DNA from: Luteibacter sp. 9135 | Lineage (GTDB): Bacteria; Pseudomonadota; Gammaproteobacteria; Xanthomonadales; Rhodanobacteraceae | DNA: 64,000 nt | Direction: 5' to 3' | Assembly: GCF_000745005.1 (NCBI RefSeq) | Contig: NZ_JQNB01000001.1 | Span: 1,054,001 to 1,118,000 of the forward strand | Part shown: one piece after another, positions 7,423 through 17,912 of the stretch | How the letters are laid out: the number at the start of each line of letters is the position of its first letter | How positions within the stretch are numbered: the stretch's first letter is position 1 | The notes under the pieces: generated by a model | Seen by the model: only the letters and a program-made list of their open reading frames with translations | Told to the model about the DNA's origin: nothing | Databases searched by the model: none | Translations under genes and position numbers: made by a program

Positions 7423-8724
7423 TTACTTGGTGTTCTCTGCATTTTTCAACCAGGCGTTGGCCTTGGCAGACGTTTCAGGGTCCTGCGCCGCGAGCTTCAT
7501 GTCCGCAATAGCACCCTGCTTGTTCTTCTGACCACGCTTGGCTTCCGCGCGCACCATATAGGCCTGGCCCTTATGCTGAACGCCCTTGCTGATGGCATCG
7601 GTCACCGATTTCTCGGCAGCCGGGTATTGATTCTTCTGCAGCTGGAGGCGGGCGACGCTGAGCGACACCTCGCCGTCCTTCGCCAGCGGAGCAGCCTTCT
7701 GGTACGCGGCCAGCGCGGCGCTCTCGTTGCCTGCCGTAATGGCGGCGTCGCCCTGCAGCTTGTAGACCTCGGCGGAGGGCTTCACCACGCCCTTCGACAG
7801 ACCGTCTTCCAGCACGGCCTGCGCCTTGCCGGCGTTGGCTTCCTGGCGCTCGCTGTGGTCCTGACCATCGATCAGGTAGACCTTGGCGAGGTTGATATAC
7901 AGCTTCTCGTCCTTGAAGGCGCCCGCGGCACGGCCCTTTTCGAGCAGCGCGATCGCTTCGGGATACTTCTGCGCCTGGATCAGCGAGGACGCCGCATTCT
8001 GCATCGCGGTCGGGTCGTTCGGATTCTTGGCCAGCTCGGCCGAAGCCAGGTCGGCGGCCTTGTCGCCCTGGCCGGTTTCCGCATAGCTGGCGGCGAGGAT
8101 CTGGTCCCACGAACCCTGCGGCTTCGCGTCCGGCATCGACTTCGCTTTGGTGATGGCGGCGATGGCTTCCGGGTACTTCTCGAGGCGGTAATCGATATTG
8201 CCTTCGAGACCGTAGGAGTCGGCCGTTTCCTTCTTGCCTTCTGAGCGCCATTCCTGCAGCGACTGCAACGCCGGGGCGTACTGCTCGTCAGCCACCAGGA
8301 ACTGCGTGTACATGTACTTCAGTTGGAAGTAGGTGTCGTTCGGCATGACGCCGATGTCCAGCGCCTTCTTCAGTTCGACGATGGCGCCTTTCACGTCGCC
8401 GTCGTTGTACTTCATGTTGGCCAGGCCCTGCAGGGCCAGTGCCTGGGCGTACTTGCTGCTGGTACCCGAGCCATCGGCCAGCGGCTGCAGGATCTGCATC
8501 GCCTTGTCCTTGTCGCCGTTGTTGGCGGCGTCCAGGCCCTCGTTGATGGCCTTCTGGTCCTTCTCGGTCTTGAGGTCGAGCTTGGGCTCCGTACGCGTGG
8601 CGTTCGGGTACAGCGCTTCTTTCTTGTCCTTGGGAGCCGAGTCACGAGCGCTGACCGCACCGCTGGCAAGGGAAAGAGCGACCGCCGTGGCGAGCGCGAG
8701 CTTTGCGAAGGAACCCTGTTTCAT
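7423..8724 (-). CDS. Secreted tetratricopeptide-repeat protein
   Basis: 433 residues starting with a Sec signal peptide (KLALATAVALSLASGAVSA, cleavage about residue 26) and followed by a run of degenerate TPR helices (for example KAMQILQPLADGSGTSSKYA, AVAYQKAAPLAKDGEVSL-like units, KYPEAIALLEKGRAAG). TPRs bind proteins, so a periplasmic scaffold or adaptor is likely, but the partner is unknown. It lies between gyrB and tonB, on the same strand as both, with 199 nt to tonB, so it probably has its own transcript. It could assist TonB-dependent uptake given its position; this is inference. Confidence 0.85.
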   Translation of the reverse strand: MKQGSFAKLALATAVALSLASGAVSARDSAPKDKKEALYPNATRTEPKLDLKTEKDQKAINEGLDAANNGDKDKAMQILQPLADGSGTSSKYAQALALQGLANMKYNDGDVKGAIVELKKALDIGVMPNDTYFQLKYMYTQFLVADEQYAPALQSLQEWRSEGKKETADSYGLEGNIDYRLEKYPEAIAAITKAKSMPDAKPQGSWDQILAASYAETGQGDKAADLASAELAKNPNDPTAMQNAASSLIQAQKYPEAIALLEKGRAAGAFKDEKLYINLAKVYLIDGQDHSERQEANAGKAQAVLEDGLSKGVVKPSAEVYKLQGDAAITAGNESAALAAYQKAAPLAKDGEVSLSVARLQLQKNQYPAAEKSVTDAISKGVQHKGQAYMVRAEAKRGQKNKQGAIADMKLAAQDPETSAKANAWLKNAENTK

Positions 8725-8943
8725 CGAATGACCTCAGGCTGTAGGACTCGGCGCTCAAAGAACAGTGCCGGGGGACTACAGAGGTTAACCTGATTCTATT
8801 CCTAAGAACAAGTCGCAGTGCGATAAAAAACAATAGTCAAAACAATGACTTGTTATATGTTTGTTGGCGCGATGCAAATTTGTGGCCCTTATGGCCCTTG
8901 AAAACGGCGTTTTCATCCTTCCCTGCGAGTTGTGACGCAGGTC

Positions 8944-8979
8944 AAAAAAAGAGCCCGATGCGTAACCGCCATCGGGCTC
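8944..8979 (-). terminator. Intrinsic terminator of gyrB
   Basis: GAGCCCGATG (8951-8960) and CATCGGGCTC (8970-8979) form a perfect 10-bp stem with a 9-nt loop. On the minus strand it is followed by seven T (complement of 8944-8950). It ends gyrB transcription 28 nt after its stop. The remainder of 8725-9006 holds the promoter region of the TPR gene and no ORF. Confidence 0.92.
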
Positions 8980-9006
8980 CGTGATGTAAACGCTTACGCC
9001 GGATCG

Positions 9007-11517
<2,511 letters not shown>

Positions 11518-12600
11518 TTATAGCAAAGCCGCGACGGCACCCTGTTCCACGTGGAACACAGTGACCGGTTGGCTGGAAAGTGCGTCCGGAATGTCCGTTC
11601 CGGTGACCAGAACCTGCGCATCGCGGCCGAGAAGCTGCGTTACCACCCACTCTTGATGGGTCCGATCCAGCTCGGACGCAAGATCATCGAGGCATATCAC
11701 CGGCCACTCGCCCTTGATGTCTGCGTGAAGCGCCGCCTGCCCAAGCAGACAGGCCAGCGCGGTCAGTTTTTCCTGGCCGCGTGACAGGTGCTCCCTCAGG
11801 GGCGCCTGTTCGAAGTTGATGGTGAAATCAGCACGATGTGGGCCGACGGTGGTGTGTCCACGTGCGAGATCACGAAGGCGCCGTGAGGCCAGGACATCCA
11901 GCAAGGGCTCACCCTCCTCCCAGCCCGGGCGATAACGCAGGTCGAAGGGACCTAATTCGGGAAGGACGTTAGCGGTGAATTCCTGGATGTGGGGCAACAG
12001 TCGGACCAGATAAGCCTTGCGATGCGCGGTCATCGCTTCCCCAGTGGAAGCCAGTTCGGCCTCCCAGGGTTCGATCCAGGATGGTTCGATGGGGCCACCA
12101 CCTCGCAGAAGCGCGTTTCGCTGCTTGAGGGCACGCTGGTATCGACGCCATTGCCCGACGAAGTCATGTTCCACGTGGAACAAACCCCAGTCGATGAAGC
12201 GCCGGCGTTCATCGGAAGCCCCGGCGATGAGGTCATGGGAGCCCGGCTCAAAGCAGACCACCGCGCATTCCTGCACCAGTGCGCCCAACGATGCCGCCGT
12301 ATCGCCATCCACCCTCGCCTGCCACCGGCTTCCCTCGCGCCCCAGACCCAATCGTCGTACGCGATCGTCTTTACCGCGCACTTCCGCGAAAACGGACAGG
12401 GCGGCGGCGCCCCGTTGCAACAAGACATCACGCGATCCCGCACGGAACGATCGTCCATGGGACAGCAGGTAGGCGGCCTCGAGGATGCTGGTCTTCCCGG
12501 CACCGTTGGGGCCTACGAATACATTGATCCCCGCTGCCGGCGTCAGCGAAACGCTGTCGAGATTGCGCAACCCCGCGATCCTGAGTGATTCGAACTTCAT
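11518..12600 (-). CDS. recF: DNA replication and repair protein RecF
   Basis: 360 residues beginning MKFESLRIAGLRNLDSVSL. It has a Walker A motif GPNGAGKT at residues 30-37 and the ABC/SMC-type C-terminal part with LSRGQEKLTALACLL (signature) and VICLDDLASELD (Walker B). RecF loads RecA at gaps together with RecO and RecR. The frame is open a further 23 codons upstream to 12669, but that stretch contains the dnaN terminator and is not conserved, so the ATG at 12600 is chosen. Lies between dnaN and gyrB. Confidence 0.96.
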   Translation of the reverse strand: MKFESLRIAGLRNLDSVSLTPAAGINVFVGPNGAGKTSILEAAYLLSHGRSFRAGSRDVLLQRGAAALSVFAEVRGKDDRVRRLGLGREGSRWQARVDGDTAASLGALVQECAVVCFEPGSHDLIAGASDERRRFIDWGLFHVEHDFVGQWRRYQRALKQRNALLRGGGPIEPSWIEPWEAELASTGEAMTAHRKAYLVRLLPHIQEFTANVLPELGPFDLRYRPGWEEGEPLLDVLASRRLRDLARGHTTVGPHRADFTINFEQAPLREHLSRGQEKLTALACLLGQAALHADIKGEWPVICLDDLASELDRTHQEWVVTQLLGRDAQVLVTGTDIPDALSSQPVTVFHVEQGAVAALL

Positions 12601-12631
12601 GACGCCCTGTGGTGGCCCGTACGACGAAACG

Positions 12632-12666
12632 AAAAAACGCCGGGGTGTCGAAGACAGCCCCGGCGT
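12632..12666 (-). terminator. Intrinsic terminator between dnaN and recF
   Basis: ACGCCGGGG (12637-12645) pairs with CCCCGGCGT (12658-12666), extended by TGT/ACA around CGAAG; the minus strand then reads six T (complement of 12632-12637). It stands 31 nt before the recF ATG, so most dnaN transcripts should stop before recF, or are attenuated there. Confidence 0.85.
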
Positions 12667-12695
12667 CATCAGCCGAACTTTAACGTGGAAGTCGA

Positions 12696-13796
12696 TCAGA
12701 GGCGAAGCGGCATCACGACATGGCGCGCTTCTTCGTTGCCCTCCTCCTGGAGCAGGCAGCTCGACTGCGCATCACGCAGGTTGATGCGCACCTTCTCGCC
12801 ACGCAACGCACCGAGCGCATCCAACAGGTAGCCGACGTTGAAGCCCACGGCGAGGTCGTCGACGACGGTCTCCGCTTCCACCTCTTCCTGGGCTTCTTCC
12901 TGCTCCGGGTTGTGCGCAACGATCTTGATCCGGCCTGGCGTCAGTTCCAGTTTGACGCCACGGTACTTCTCGTTCGAGAGGATCGCTGCGCGCTGCAGGG
13001 CGCTGCGCAGCACATCGCGCTCGATGGTCGCGGATTTGTCGGCACCGAGCGGGATGACCGCCTCGTAGTCGGGAAAGCGTCCGTCGATGAGCTTCGAGGT
13101 GAACATGACGCCACCACGCCGCACGCGCAGATGATTACGCCCGAACTCCAGCTCTACCGAGCCCTCGCCGGCTTCCAGCAAACCGATCAGCTCGTTGACG
13201 CCCTTGCGCGGAATGATGATCTGGCGACGTGCCGACACCGAACTCTGCAGCTTGGTTTCTTTCAACGCCAGGCGATGGCCGTCGGTGGCCACGCAACGCA
13301 GCGTGTGCTCCTGCAGATCCAGCAGCATGCCGTTGAGGTAATAACGGACATCCTGGTTGGCCATGGCGAAGGCCGTGCGGTCCATCAGGTCGCGCAGCAC
13401 TTCTTCCGGCAGCGTGACCCGCTCGACCAGTTCGATTTCATCGACGGTCGGAAACTCGCTGGAAGGCAGGGTGGCCAGGGTGAACCGGCTGCGGCCCGCA
13501 TTCAGGGCGATCCGTTCGCCGTTGAGCTTGATGTCGATCTTTGCGCCATCGGGTAGTGCGCGAACGATGTCGAACAGCTTGCGCGCAGGAATCGTGATCT
13601 CGCCTTCCTGGACAGCGTCGGCGGCCGTTGTGGCGACCATCTCGACTTCAAGGTCGGTACCGGTGAACGAAACCTCTTGTCCGGAAGCGCGAACCAGGAG
13701 GTTGGCGAGCACGGGCAGCGTCTGCCGGCGTTCGACGACGCCCACGACTTGCTGCAGGGGTTTGAGCAGAACTTCCCTCTGGATGCTGAATTGCAT
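12696..13796 (-). CDS. dnaN: DNA polymerase III beta sliding clamp
   Basis: 366 residues, the exact family length. Starts MQFSIQREVLLKPLQQVVGVVERRQTLP-like and ends with the canonical MPLRL. The body shows the three repeated clamp domains (for example GTDLEVEMVATT, MLLDLQEHTLRCVATDGHRLALKE, GVMFTSKLIDGRFPDYEAVIP). The dimer ring tethers Pol III and other enzymes to DNA. It is separated from dnaA by a 214-nt region with DnaA boxes. Confidence 0.98.
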   Translation of the reverse strand: MQFSIQREVLLKPLQQVVGVVERRQTLPVLANLLVRASGQEVSFTGTDLEVEMVATTAADAVQEGEITIPARKLFDIVRALPDGAKIDIKLNGERIALNAGRSRFTLATLPSSEFPTVDEIELVERVTLPEEVLRDLMDRTAFAMANQDVRYYLNGMLLDLQEHTLRCVATDGHRLALKETKLQSSVSARRQIIIPRKGVNELIGLLEAGEGSVELEFGRNHLRVRRGGVMFTSKLIDGRFPDYEAVIPLGADKSATIERDVLRSALQRAAILSNEKYRGVKLELTPGRIKIVAHNPEQEEAQEEVEAETVVDDLAVGFNVGYLLDALGALRGEKVRINLRDAQSSCLLQEEGNEEARHVVMPLRL

Positions 13797-13856
13797 GCGA
13801 CCCCTACTCCTGCTTTTAATGTTTTTAAGATTTATATAGTGGTTGTTGTTAGGGCG

Positions 13857-13865
13857 GTGGATAAC
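13857..13865 (-). promoter_or_regulatory. DnaA box, one mismatch
   Basis: GGTGGATAA, reverse complement TTATCCACC, differs from TTATCCACA at the last base. It lies next to the AT-rich segment. Confidence 0.55.
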
Positions 13866-13950
13866 TTGACAAGTCAGAAAAACAAATAAATTTCAGTAAC
13901 TTGCAACTTCATATCTATCGCGTCTAACCGGTGAAGCTATGTGGGTGTCT

Positions 13951-13959
13951 TGTGGATAA
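13951..13959 (-). promoter_or_regulatory. DnaA box, perfect
   Basis: TGTGGATAA, the exact reverse complement of the TTATCCACA consensus. Confidence 0.85.
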
Positions 13960-13996
13960 CTTCGAGGCCCAAATCCATCCTCCGTCCATCCACCTA

Positions 13997-14005
13997 TTAT
14001 CCACA
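13997..14005 (+). promoter_or_regulatory. DnaA box, perfect
   Basis: TTATCCACA, opposite in orientation to the box at 13951, 5 nt from the end of dnaA. Confidence 0.85.
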
Positions 14006-14010
14006 GGTTC

Positions 14011-15369
14011 TCAGCCCGTCAATATACGAATGAGTTGCTCCCAATCCTGGCGCATGCGCACGTCCTTCTCGCAGAAACCGCGGATGGTCCGGCAGGCATG
14101 CAGCACCGTGGTGTGGTCACGGCCACCGAACGCCTCGCCGATCTCGGGAAGGCTATGCTCGGTCAGCTCCTTGGACAGGGCCATGGCGACCTGCCGGGGG
14201 CGCGCCAGGGAGCGCACGCGGCGCTTGGAGAGCAGATCGGAAAGGCGGACCTGGTAATAATCAGCCACGGTCTTCTGGATGTTGGGCACCGTCACGGCCT
14301 GCGCATGGGTGTTCAGCAGGTCGCGCAGGGTTTCTTCCGCGAAGTCCGTGGTGATCGGCTTGCGATAGAAATTGGCCCGGGCCGCCAGCGTATTCAGGGC
14401 ACCCTCGAGATCGCGCACGTTCGAGCGGATGCGTTTGGCCAGCAGCATGGCCACGTCCTCGGACACTTCCATGTGCTTCTCTGCCGCCTTGGCCAGCAAG
14501 ATGGCTGCTCGCGTCTCGAAGTCGGGCGGCTCGATCGCCACCGACAGGCCCCAGCCCAGCCTCGACTTCAGCCGCGGCTCCAGCTTGTCCAGTTCCTTGG
14601 GATAGCGGTCGCAGGTGAGGATGATCTGCTGCTTCGCCTCGAACAACGCATTGAAGGTGTGGAAGAACTCTTCCTGCGTGGTGTCCTTGCCGGCGAAGAA
14701 CTGGATATCGTCGATCAACAGGGCGTCCACCGTGCGGAAGCGGCGCTTGAACTCGTCCATGTTCTTCTGTTGCAGCGCCTTGACCATGCCGCTGACGAAC
14801 TGCTCCGAGCGTAGGTACAACACCTTCGCGCCGGGATTGTTCTGCAGCAGCATGTTGCCCGCGGCGTGCATCAGGTGCGTCTTGCCTAGGCCGGTGCCGC
14901 CGTAAAGCAGAAGCGGGTTGTAGGCCCTGCCCGGATTCATCGCGACCTGCATCGCCGCCGCCTTGCCCAGCTGGTTCGACTTGCCCTCGACGAAGGTCTC
15001 GAAGGTGTAGTGCATATCCAGGTTGTGGACATGGGGCGGTTCCGGCGGGGCCTCCGGCGCCCGCGGCGCCTGCTGCGAAGGCGACGGGGACGGCGTGGCA
15101 CTGCTCACGCGCACCGGCACGGCCCTGCCGCCGGACGAGCCGACTTCCAGGCGTACCGTGACGGGATGGCCGATCAGGTGTCCCGAGATACTCTGGATCT
15201 TTTCCAGGTACTGCTCGCGGATGGTATCCAGCGAGTACGGGTTCGGGGCGTACAGATGCAGGCCGGAGACGTCTTCCCGGGCCTGCAGCGGCATGAGCCA
15301 GGTATGGACTTCCTCGGCGGTCAATTCGCCTTCAAGACGCTCGAGACAGCGCCTCCAAAGATCACTCAT
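14011..15369 (-). CDS. dnaA: Chromosomal replication initiator DnaA
   Basis: 452 residues starting [16 protein letters not shown]. Domain I spans about 1-80 and is followed by a Pro/Ser-rich linker (92-112). The AAA+ domain has Walker A GGTGLGKT at 157-164 and Walker [10 protein letters not shown]. The DNA-binding domain IV has the DnaA signature [14 protein letters not shown] near the end. It binds TTATNCACA boxes and opens oriC. The frame is open upstream to 15531, but the ATG at 15369 gives the family start. Divergent from rpmH; the gap between them holds the promoters. Confidence 0.98.
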   Translation of the reverse strand: MSDLWRRCLERLEGELTAEEVHTWLMPLQAREDVSGLHLYAPNPYSLDTIREQYLEKIQSISGHLIGHPVTVRLEVGSSGGRAVPVRVSSATPSPSPSQQAPRAPEAPPEPPHVHNLDMHYTFETFVEGKSNQLGKAAAMQVAMNPGRAYNPLLLYGGTGLGKTHLMHAAGNMLLQNNPGAKVLYLRSEQFVSGMVKALQQKNMDEFKRRFRTVDALLIDDIQFFAGKDTTQEEFFHTFNALFEAKQQIILTCDRYPKELDKLEPRLKSRLGWGLSVAIEPPDFETRAAILLAKAAEKHMEVSEDVAMLLAKRIRSNVRDLEGALNTLAARANFYRKPITTDFAEETLRDLLNTHAQAVTVPNIQKTVADYYQVRLSDLLSKRRVRSLARPRQVAMALSKELTEHSLPEIGEAFGGRDHTTVLHACRTIRGFCEKDVRMRQDWEQLIRILTG

Positions 15370-15491
15370 CGGGTATTCTTGCCACAGAAGGGGCGCTTGC
15401 GCGCGGGGTGGACGGCAAAGTCTACCAGCGTTCCGCCCCCCGCCCGGTGTCCGATCGGCGGCAACTTCGTGACGGGCGCGTGTCCAACCGG

Positions 15492-15521
15492 TTGACAGTC
15501 CTCGGGATTGTCGGACATACT
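15492..15521 (+). promoter_or_regulatory. Candidate sigma-70 promoter of rpmH-rnpA
   Basis: TTGACA (15492-15497), an 18-bp spacer, then CATACT (15516-15521), 38 nt before the rpmH ATG. The -35 is perfect and the -10 matches four of six bases. The dnaA promoter must read the other way from the same 190-nt gap (15370-15559); I could not fix it. Confidence 0.6.
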
Positions 15522-15559
15522 TGCCGGCCATATTTAATCTTCACCCGGATGTCTTCGCC

Positions 15560-15694
15560 ATGAAGCGTACTTTCCAGCCCAGCTTGCTCAAGCGCGCCCG
15601 TACACACGGCTTCCGCGCACGCATGGCGACCGCCGACGGCCGCAAGATCATCAACGCCCGTCGTGCCAAGGGTCGCAAGCGTCTGATCCCGTAA
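15560..15694 (+). CDS. rpmH: 50S ribosomal protein L34
   Basis: 44 residues, [18 protein letters not shown] at the start and AKGRKRLIP at the end: a basic protein identical in plan to bacterial L34, a late-assembling large-subunit protein. ATG at 15560, TAA at 15692-15694. First gene of rpmH-rnpA, 14 nt ahead of the rnpA GTG. Confidence 0.98.
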   Translation: MKRTFQPSLLKRARTHGFRARMATADGRKIINARRAKGRKRLIP

Positions 15695-15708
15695 ACGGCG
15701 ATACGGTC

Positions 15709-16089
15709 GTGCGTGCCGCCGCCATGCCGCGCGAAGCGCGGTTACGCCGCGCCGCCGACTTCGCCGCGTTGCGAACAGTCAGCGGTCGCCTCGGCGGCCG
15801 CTGTTTTCTTTTGCGCTTCGGAAACAACGACGTCGACACCGCCCGGCTCGGCCTGGCCATCTCCAAGCGCTGTTCCAAGCGCGCGGTCGACCGTAACCGG
15901 ATCAAGCGCCTGGCACGCGAGGCGTTCCGCCGCGCCCGCCCCGATCTTCCGCCTGTCGACATCCTGGTCATGGCCAAAGACATCGCCGTGCAGGAGACAG
16001 GCGCAGCACTGCTTGCCGAGCTGGAAACCCTGTTGCGTCGCATTCGGCCGTTGAAGCGCGAGGGTGCGGACGGCACAATCGCGCGTTGA
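15709..16089 (+). CDS. rnpA: Ribonuclease P protein component
   Basis: 126 residues. RnpA binds the M1 RNA and helps 5' maturation of tRNA precursors. The signature LAISKRCSKRAVDRNRIKRL-like stretch (arginine-rich RNR motif, RNRIKRLAREAF) is clear, as is REARLRRAADFAALR near the N-terminus. The GTG at 15709 aligns the PRE-RLR segment at the same distance from the start as in E. coli. The ATG at 15724 is the alternative. The usual yidD does not follow: only 67 nt separate rnpA from yidC. Confidence 0.95.
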   Translation: MRAAAMPREARLRRAADFAALRTVSGRLGGRCFLLRFGNNDVDTARLGLAISKRCSKRAVDRNRIKRLAREAFRRARPDLPPVDILVMAKDIAVQETGAALLAELETLLRRIRPLKREGADGTIAR

Positions 16090-16156
16090 TCTTTCTTAAG
16101 TCACCCCCGCCCTTCCCGGCCCCTCGGCCGCGGCGTCATTCGGATCTGGCCCTGCA

Positions 16157-17860
16157 ATGAATCAAACGCGCACGCTTCTCTTCTTCGCGCTCATGTTCGT
16201 GGCGTATCTCTTGTGGACCGAGTGGGAGAAGGACTACGTCCATCCGCCGGCCCCCGCTGCGCCGGCCGCCCAGGTCGATGCCGCCGGCAAGCCCGGCGCC
16301 GATGCCAGCATTCCAGGTTCCACCGCGCCGGCCGCTGTTCCGAATGAGAACGCCCCGCCCGCCGAGGGCAAGGCGGAGTTGGTCACCCTGTCCAACGACG
16401 TGCTGCGCCTGACGATCGATACGCGCGGCGGCAGCATCGTCCGCTCGGAACTCCTCTACTACCCGACCAACCCGGTCACGAAGAAGGATCCGGTCTCGCC
16501 ACCAGTGCGCCTGCTGGACGACGAGGGCGCGCACTTCTTCGCCGCACAGGATGGTCTGGTCAGCAGCAACGGTGCGGCTCCGGATCATCGCGCCCTGTTC
16601 CGTGCCGACAAAACGGAAACGACCCTGGTCGATGGTCAGAAGTCGGTCAGCCTCGATCTCACCTGGACCGATCCGTCCGGCGTGAAGGTAGTGAAGCGTT
16701 ACACGCTCAAGCGGATGGATTACGTGGTGGATCTCGACCAGCGCGTCGAGAACGGTTCCACGGCGGTCTGGACGGGTAACGCCTATCACCAGCTGCAGCG
16801 CGTCGCCAACGAGAAGGTCAACTGGTTCAAGGCGTATACCGACCCGGCACAGCACAGCTTCTTCGGTGCCGCGTGGTACAGCCCGGATACCAAGTTCGAG
16901 TTGCTGCCGCTGGTCGACTTCGCCAAGAAGCCGCTCAACCGCGTTATCACCGGCGGCTGGGTCAGCATGCTCCAGCATTACTTCTTCGTCGCGTGGATTC
17001 CGCCGGCGGAGCAGAGCGTCACCTATAGCAGCGCCGTGGTCGATCCCAATTCGGCCACGCCACGCTACCTGGTGCGTGCGTTCGGTCCGGCCATGCAGGT
17101 GGCCCCGGGCCAGTCGGTCGACAGTGTCGCGCGCCTGTACATCGGTCCCAAGCTGCAAGGCACGCTGGACGCTATCGCCCCGGGCCTGGAACTGACAAGC
17201 AACTATGGCTGGTTCACCATCATCGCGCAGCCGCTGCACTGGCTGCTATCCCAGCTGCACGCCATCAGCGGCAACTGGGGCGTGGCCATCATCCTGCTGG
17301 TGCTGCTGATCAAGGCCGCCCTGTTCAAGCTCACCGACGCGCAGTTCCGCTCGGGCGCACGCATGCGCAAGCTGCAGCCACGCATCGCCGCGCTCAAGGA
17401 GCGCTACGGCGACGACCGGATGAAGATGCAGCAGGCCACCATGGAGCTGTACAAGAAGGAGAAGATCAATCCGATGGCGGGCTGCCTGCCCATCCTGATC
17501 ACCTTCCCGATCTTCATCGGCCTGCTGCGCGTATTGTCCGAATCGATCGAACTGCGTCATGCGCCGTTCTTCGGCTGGATCCACGACCTGTCGGCGCCCG
17601 ATCCGTTCTACGTGCTGCCGGTGCTGTACTTCCTGGTCACGCTGCTCACGCAGCGCATGATGCCCACCGCCGGCATGGACCCGACCCAGGCCAAGATGAT
17701 GAAGGTGATGCCGTTGATCTTCGGCGTCTTCTTCGCCTTCTTCCCGTCGGGCCTGGTGCTGTACTGGACGGTGAACGGCGCGACCAGCCTGCTCCAGCAG
17801 TGGTGGATCAACCGCAGCGTGGAACGCGCCGACGCGGTAGCGAAGATCACCAAGGCATAA
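16157..17860 (+). CDS. yidC: Membrane protein insertase YidC
   Basis: 567 residues, typical of Gram-negative YidC. It has an N-terminal anchor (RTLLFFALMFVAYLLWTEW), an Ala/Pro-rich linker, a large periplasmic domain (about 75-340), and a C-terminal insertase core of five helices. Hallmarks are WGVAIILLVLLIKAALF, AQFRSGARMRKLQPRI, NPMAGCLPILITFPIFIGLL and FPSGLVLYWTVNGATSLLQQ. It inserts and folds inner-membrane proteins with or without SecYEG. Follows rnpA directly. Confidence 0.98.
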   Translation: MNQTRTLLFFALMFVAYLLWTEWEKDYVHPPAPAAPAAQVDAAGKPGADASIPGSTAPAAVPNENAPPAEGKAELVTLSNDVLRLTIDTRGGSIVRSELLYYPTNPVTKKDPVSPPVRLLDDEGAHFFAAQDGLVSSNGAAPDHRALFRADKTETTLVDGQKSVSLDLTWTDPSGVKVVKRYTLKRMDYVVDLDQRVENGSTAVWTGNAYHQLQRVANEKVNWFKAYTDPAQHSFFGAAWYSPDTKFELLPLVDFAKKPLNRVITGGWVSMLQHYFFVAWIPPAEQSVTYSSAVVDPNSATPRYLVRAFGPAMQVAPGQSVDSVARLYIGPKLQGTLDAIAPGLELTSNYGWFTIIAQPLHWLLSQLHAISGNWGVAIILLVLLIKAALFKLTDAQFRSGARMRKLQPRIAALKERYGDDRMKMQQATMELYKKEKINPMAGCLPILITFPIFIGLLRVLSESIELRHAPFFGWIHDLSAPDPFYVLPVLYFLVTLLTQRMMPTAGMDPTQAKMMKVMPLIFGVFFAFFPSGLVLYWTVNGATSLLQQWWINRSVERADAVAKITKA

Positions 17861-17867
17861 CCTCAAG

Positions 17868-17891
17868 GCGGCGCGTCGAAAGACGCGCCGC
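17868..17891. terminator. GAAA-tetraloop hairpin between yidC and mnmE
   Basis: GCGGCGCGTC (17868-17877), GAAA, GACGCGCCGC (17882-17891): a perfect 10-bp stem capped by a stable tetraloop but without a T tract. It could be a weak terminator or an mRNA stability element in the 52-nt gap. Confidence 0.5.
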
Positions 17892-17912
17892 TTCGCCATC
17901 GGCGGGTAAGAA

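Larger units (their letters stand above)
13797..14010. other. oriC: Probable chromosomal replication origin (oriC)
   Basis: The 214 nt between dnaN and dnaA contain two perfect DnaA boxes (TTATCCACA) and a one-mismatch box, next to AT-rich stretches at 13811-13850 and 13868-13920 that could be the unwinding element. In the flanks, dnaA/dnaN/recF/gyrB run leftward and rpmH/rnpA/yidC/mnmE rightward. Related Xanthomonas chromosomes have their origin in this gene cluster. A GC-skew flip here would settle it. The alternative site is the dnaA-rpmH gap, where I saw no clear DnaA box. Confidence 0.8.

Noticed and set aside
8985..8998. TGTAAACGCTTACG, LacI-operator-like
   Set aside because: Lies in the gyrB 3' end between stop and terminator, with no promoter nearby; probably chance. 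Mentioned only for comparison with 62255.
15370..15559. Second oriC candidate in the dnaA-rpmH gap
   Set aside because: No TTATCCACA-type box seen; the dnaN-dnaA gap has the boxes and AT-rich DNA.
16136..17239. 367-residue minus-strand ORF
   Set aside because: Lies antisense to yidC, whose frame is fully conserved.
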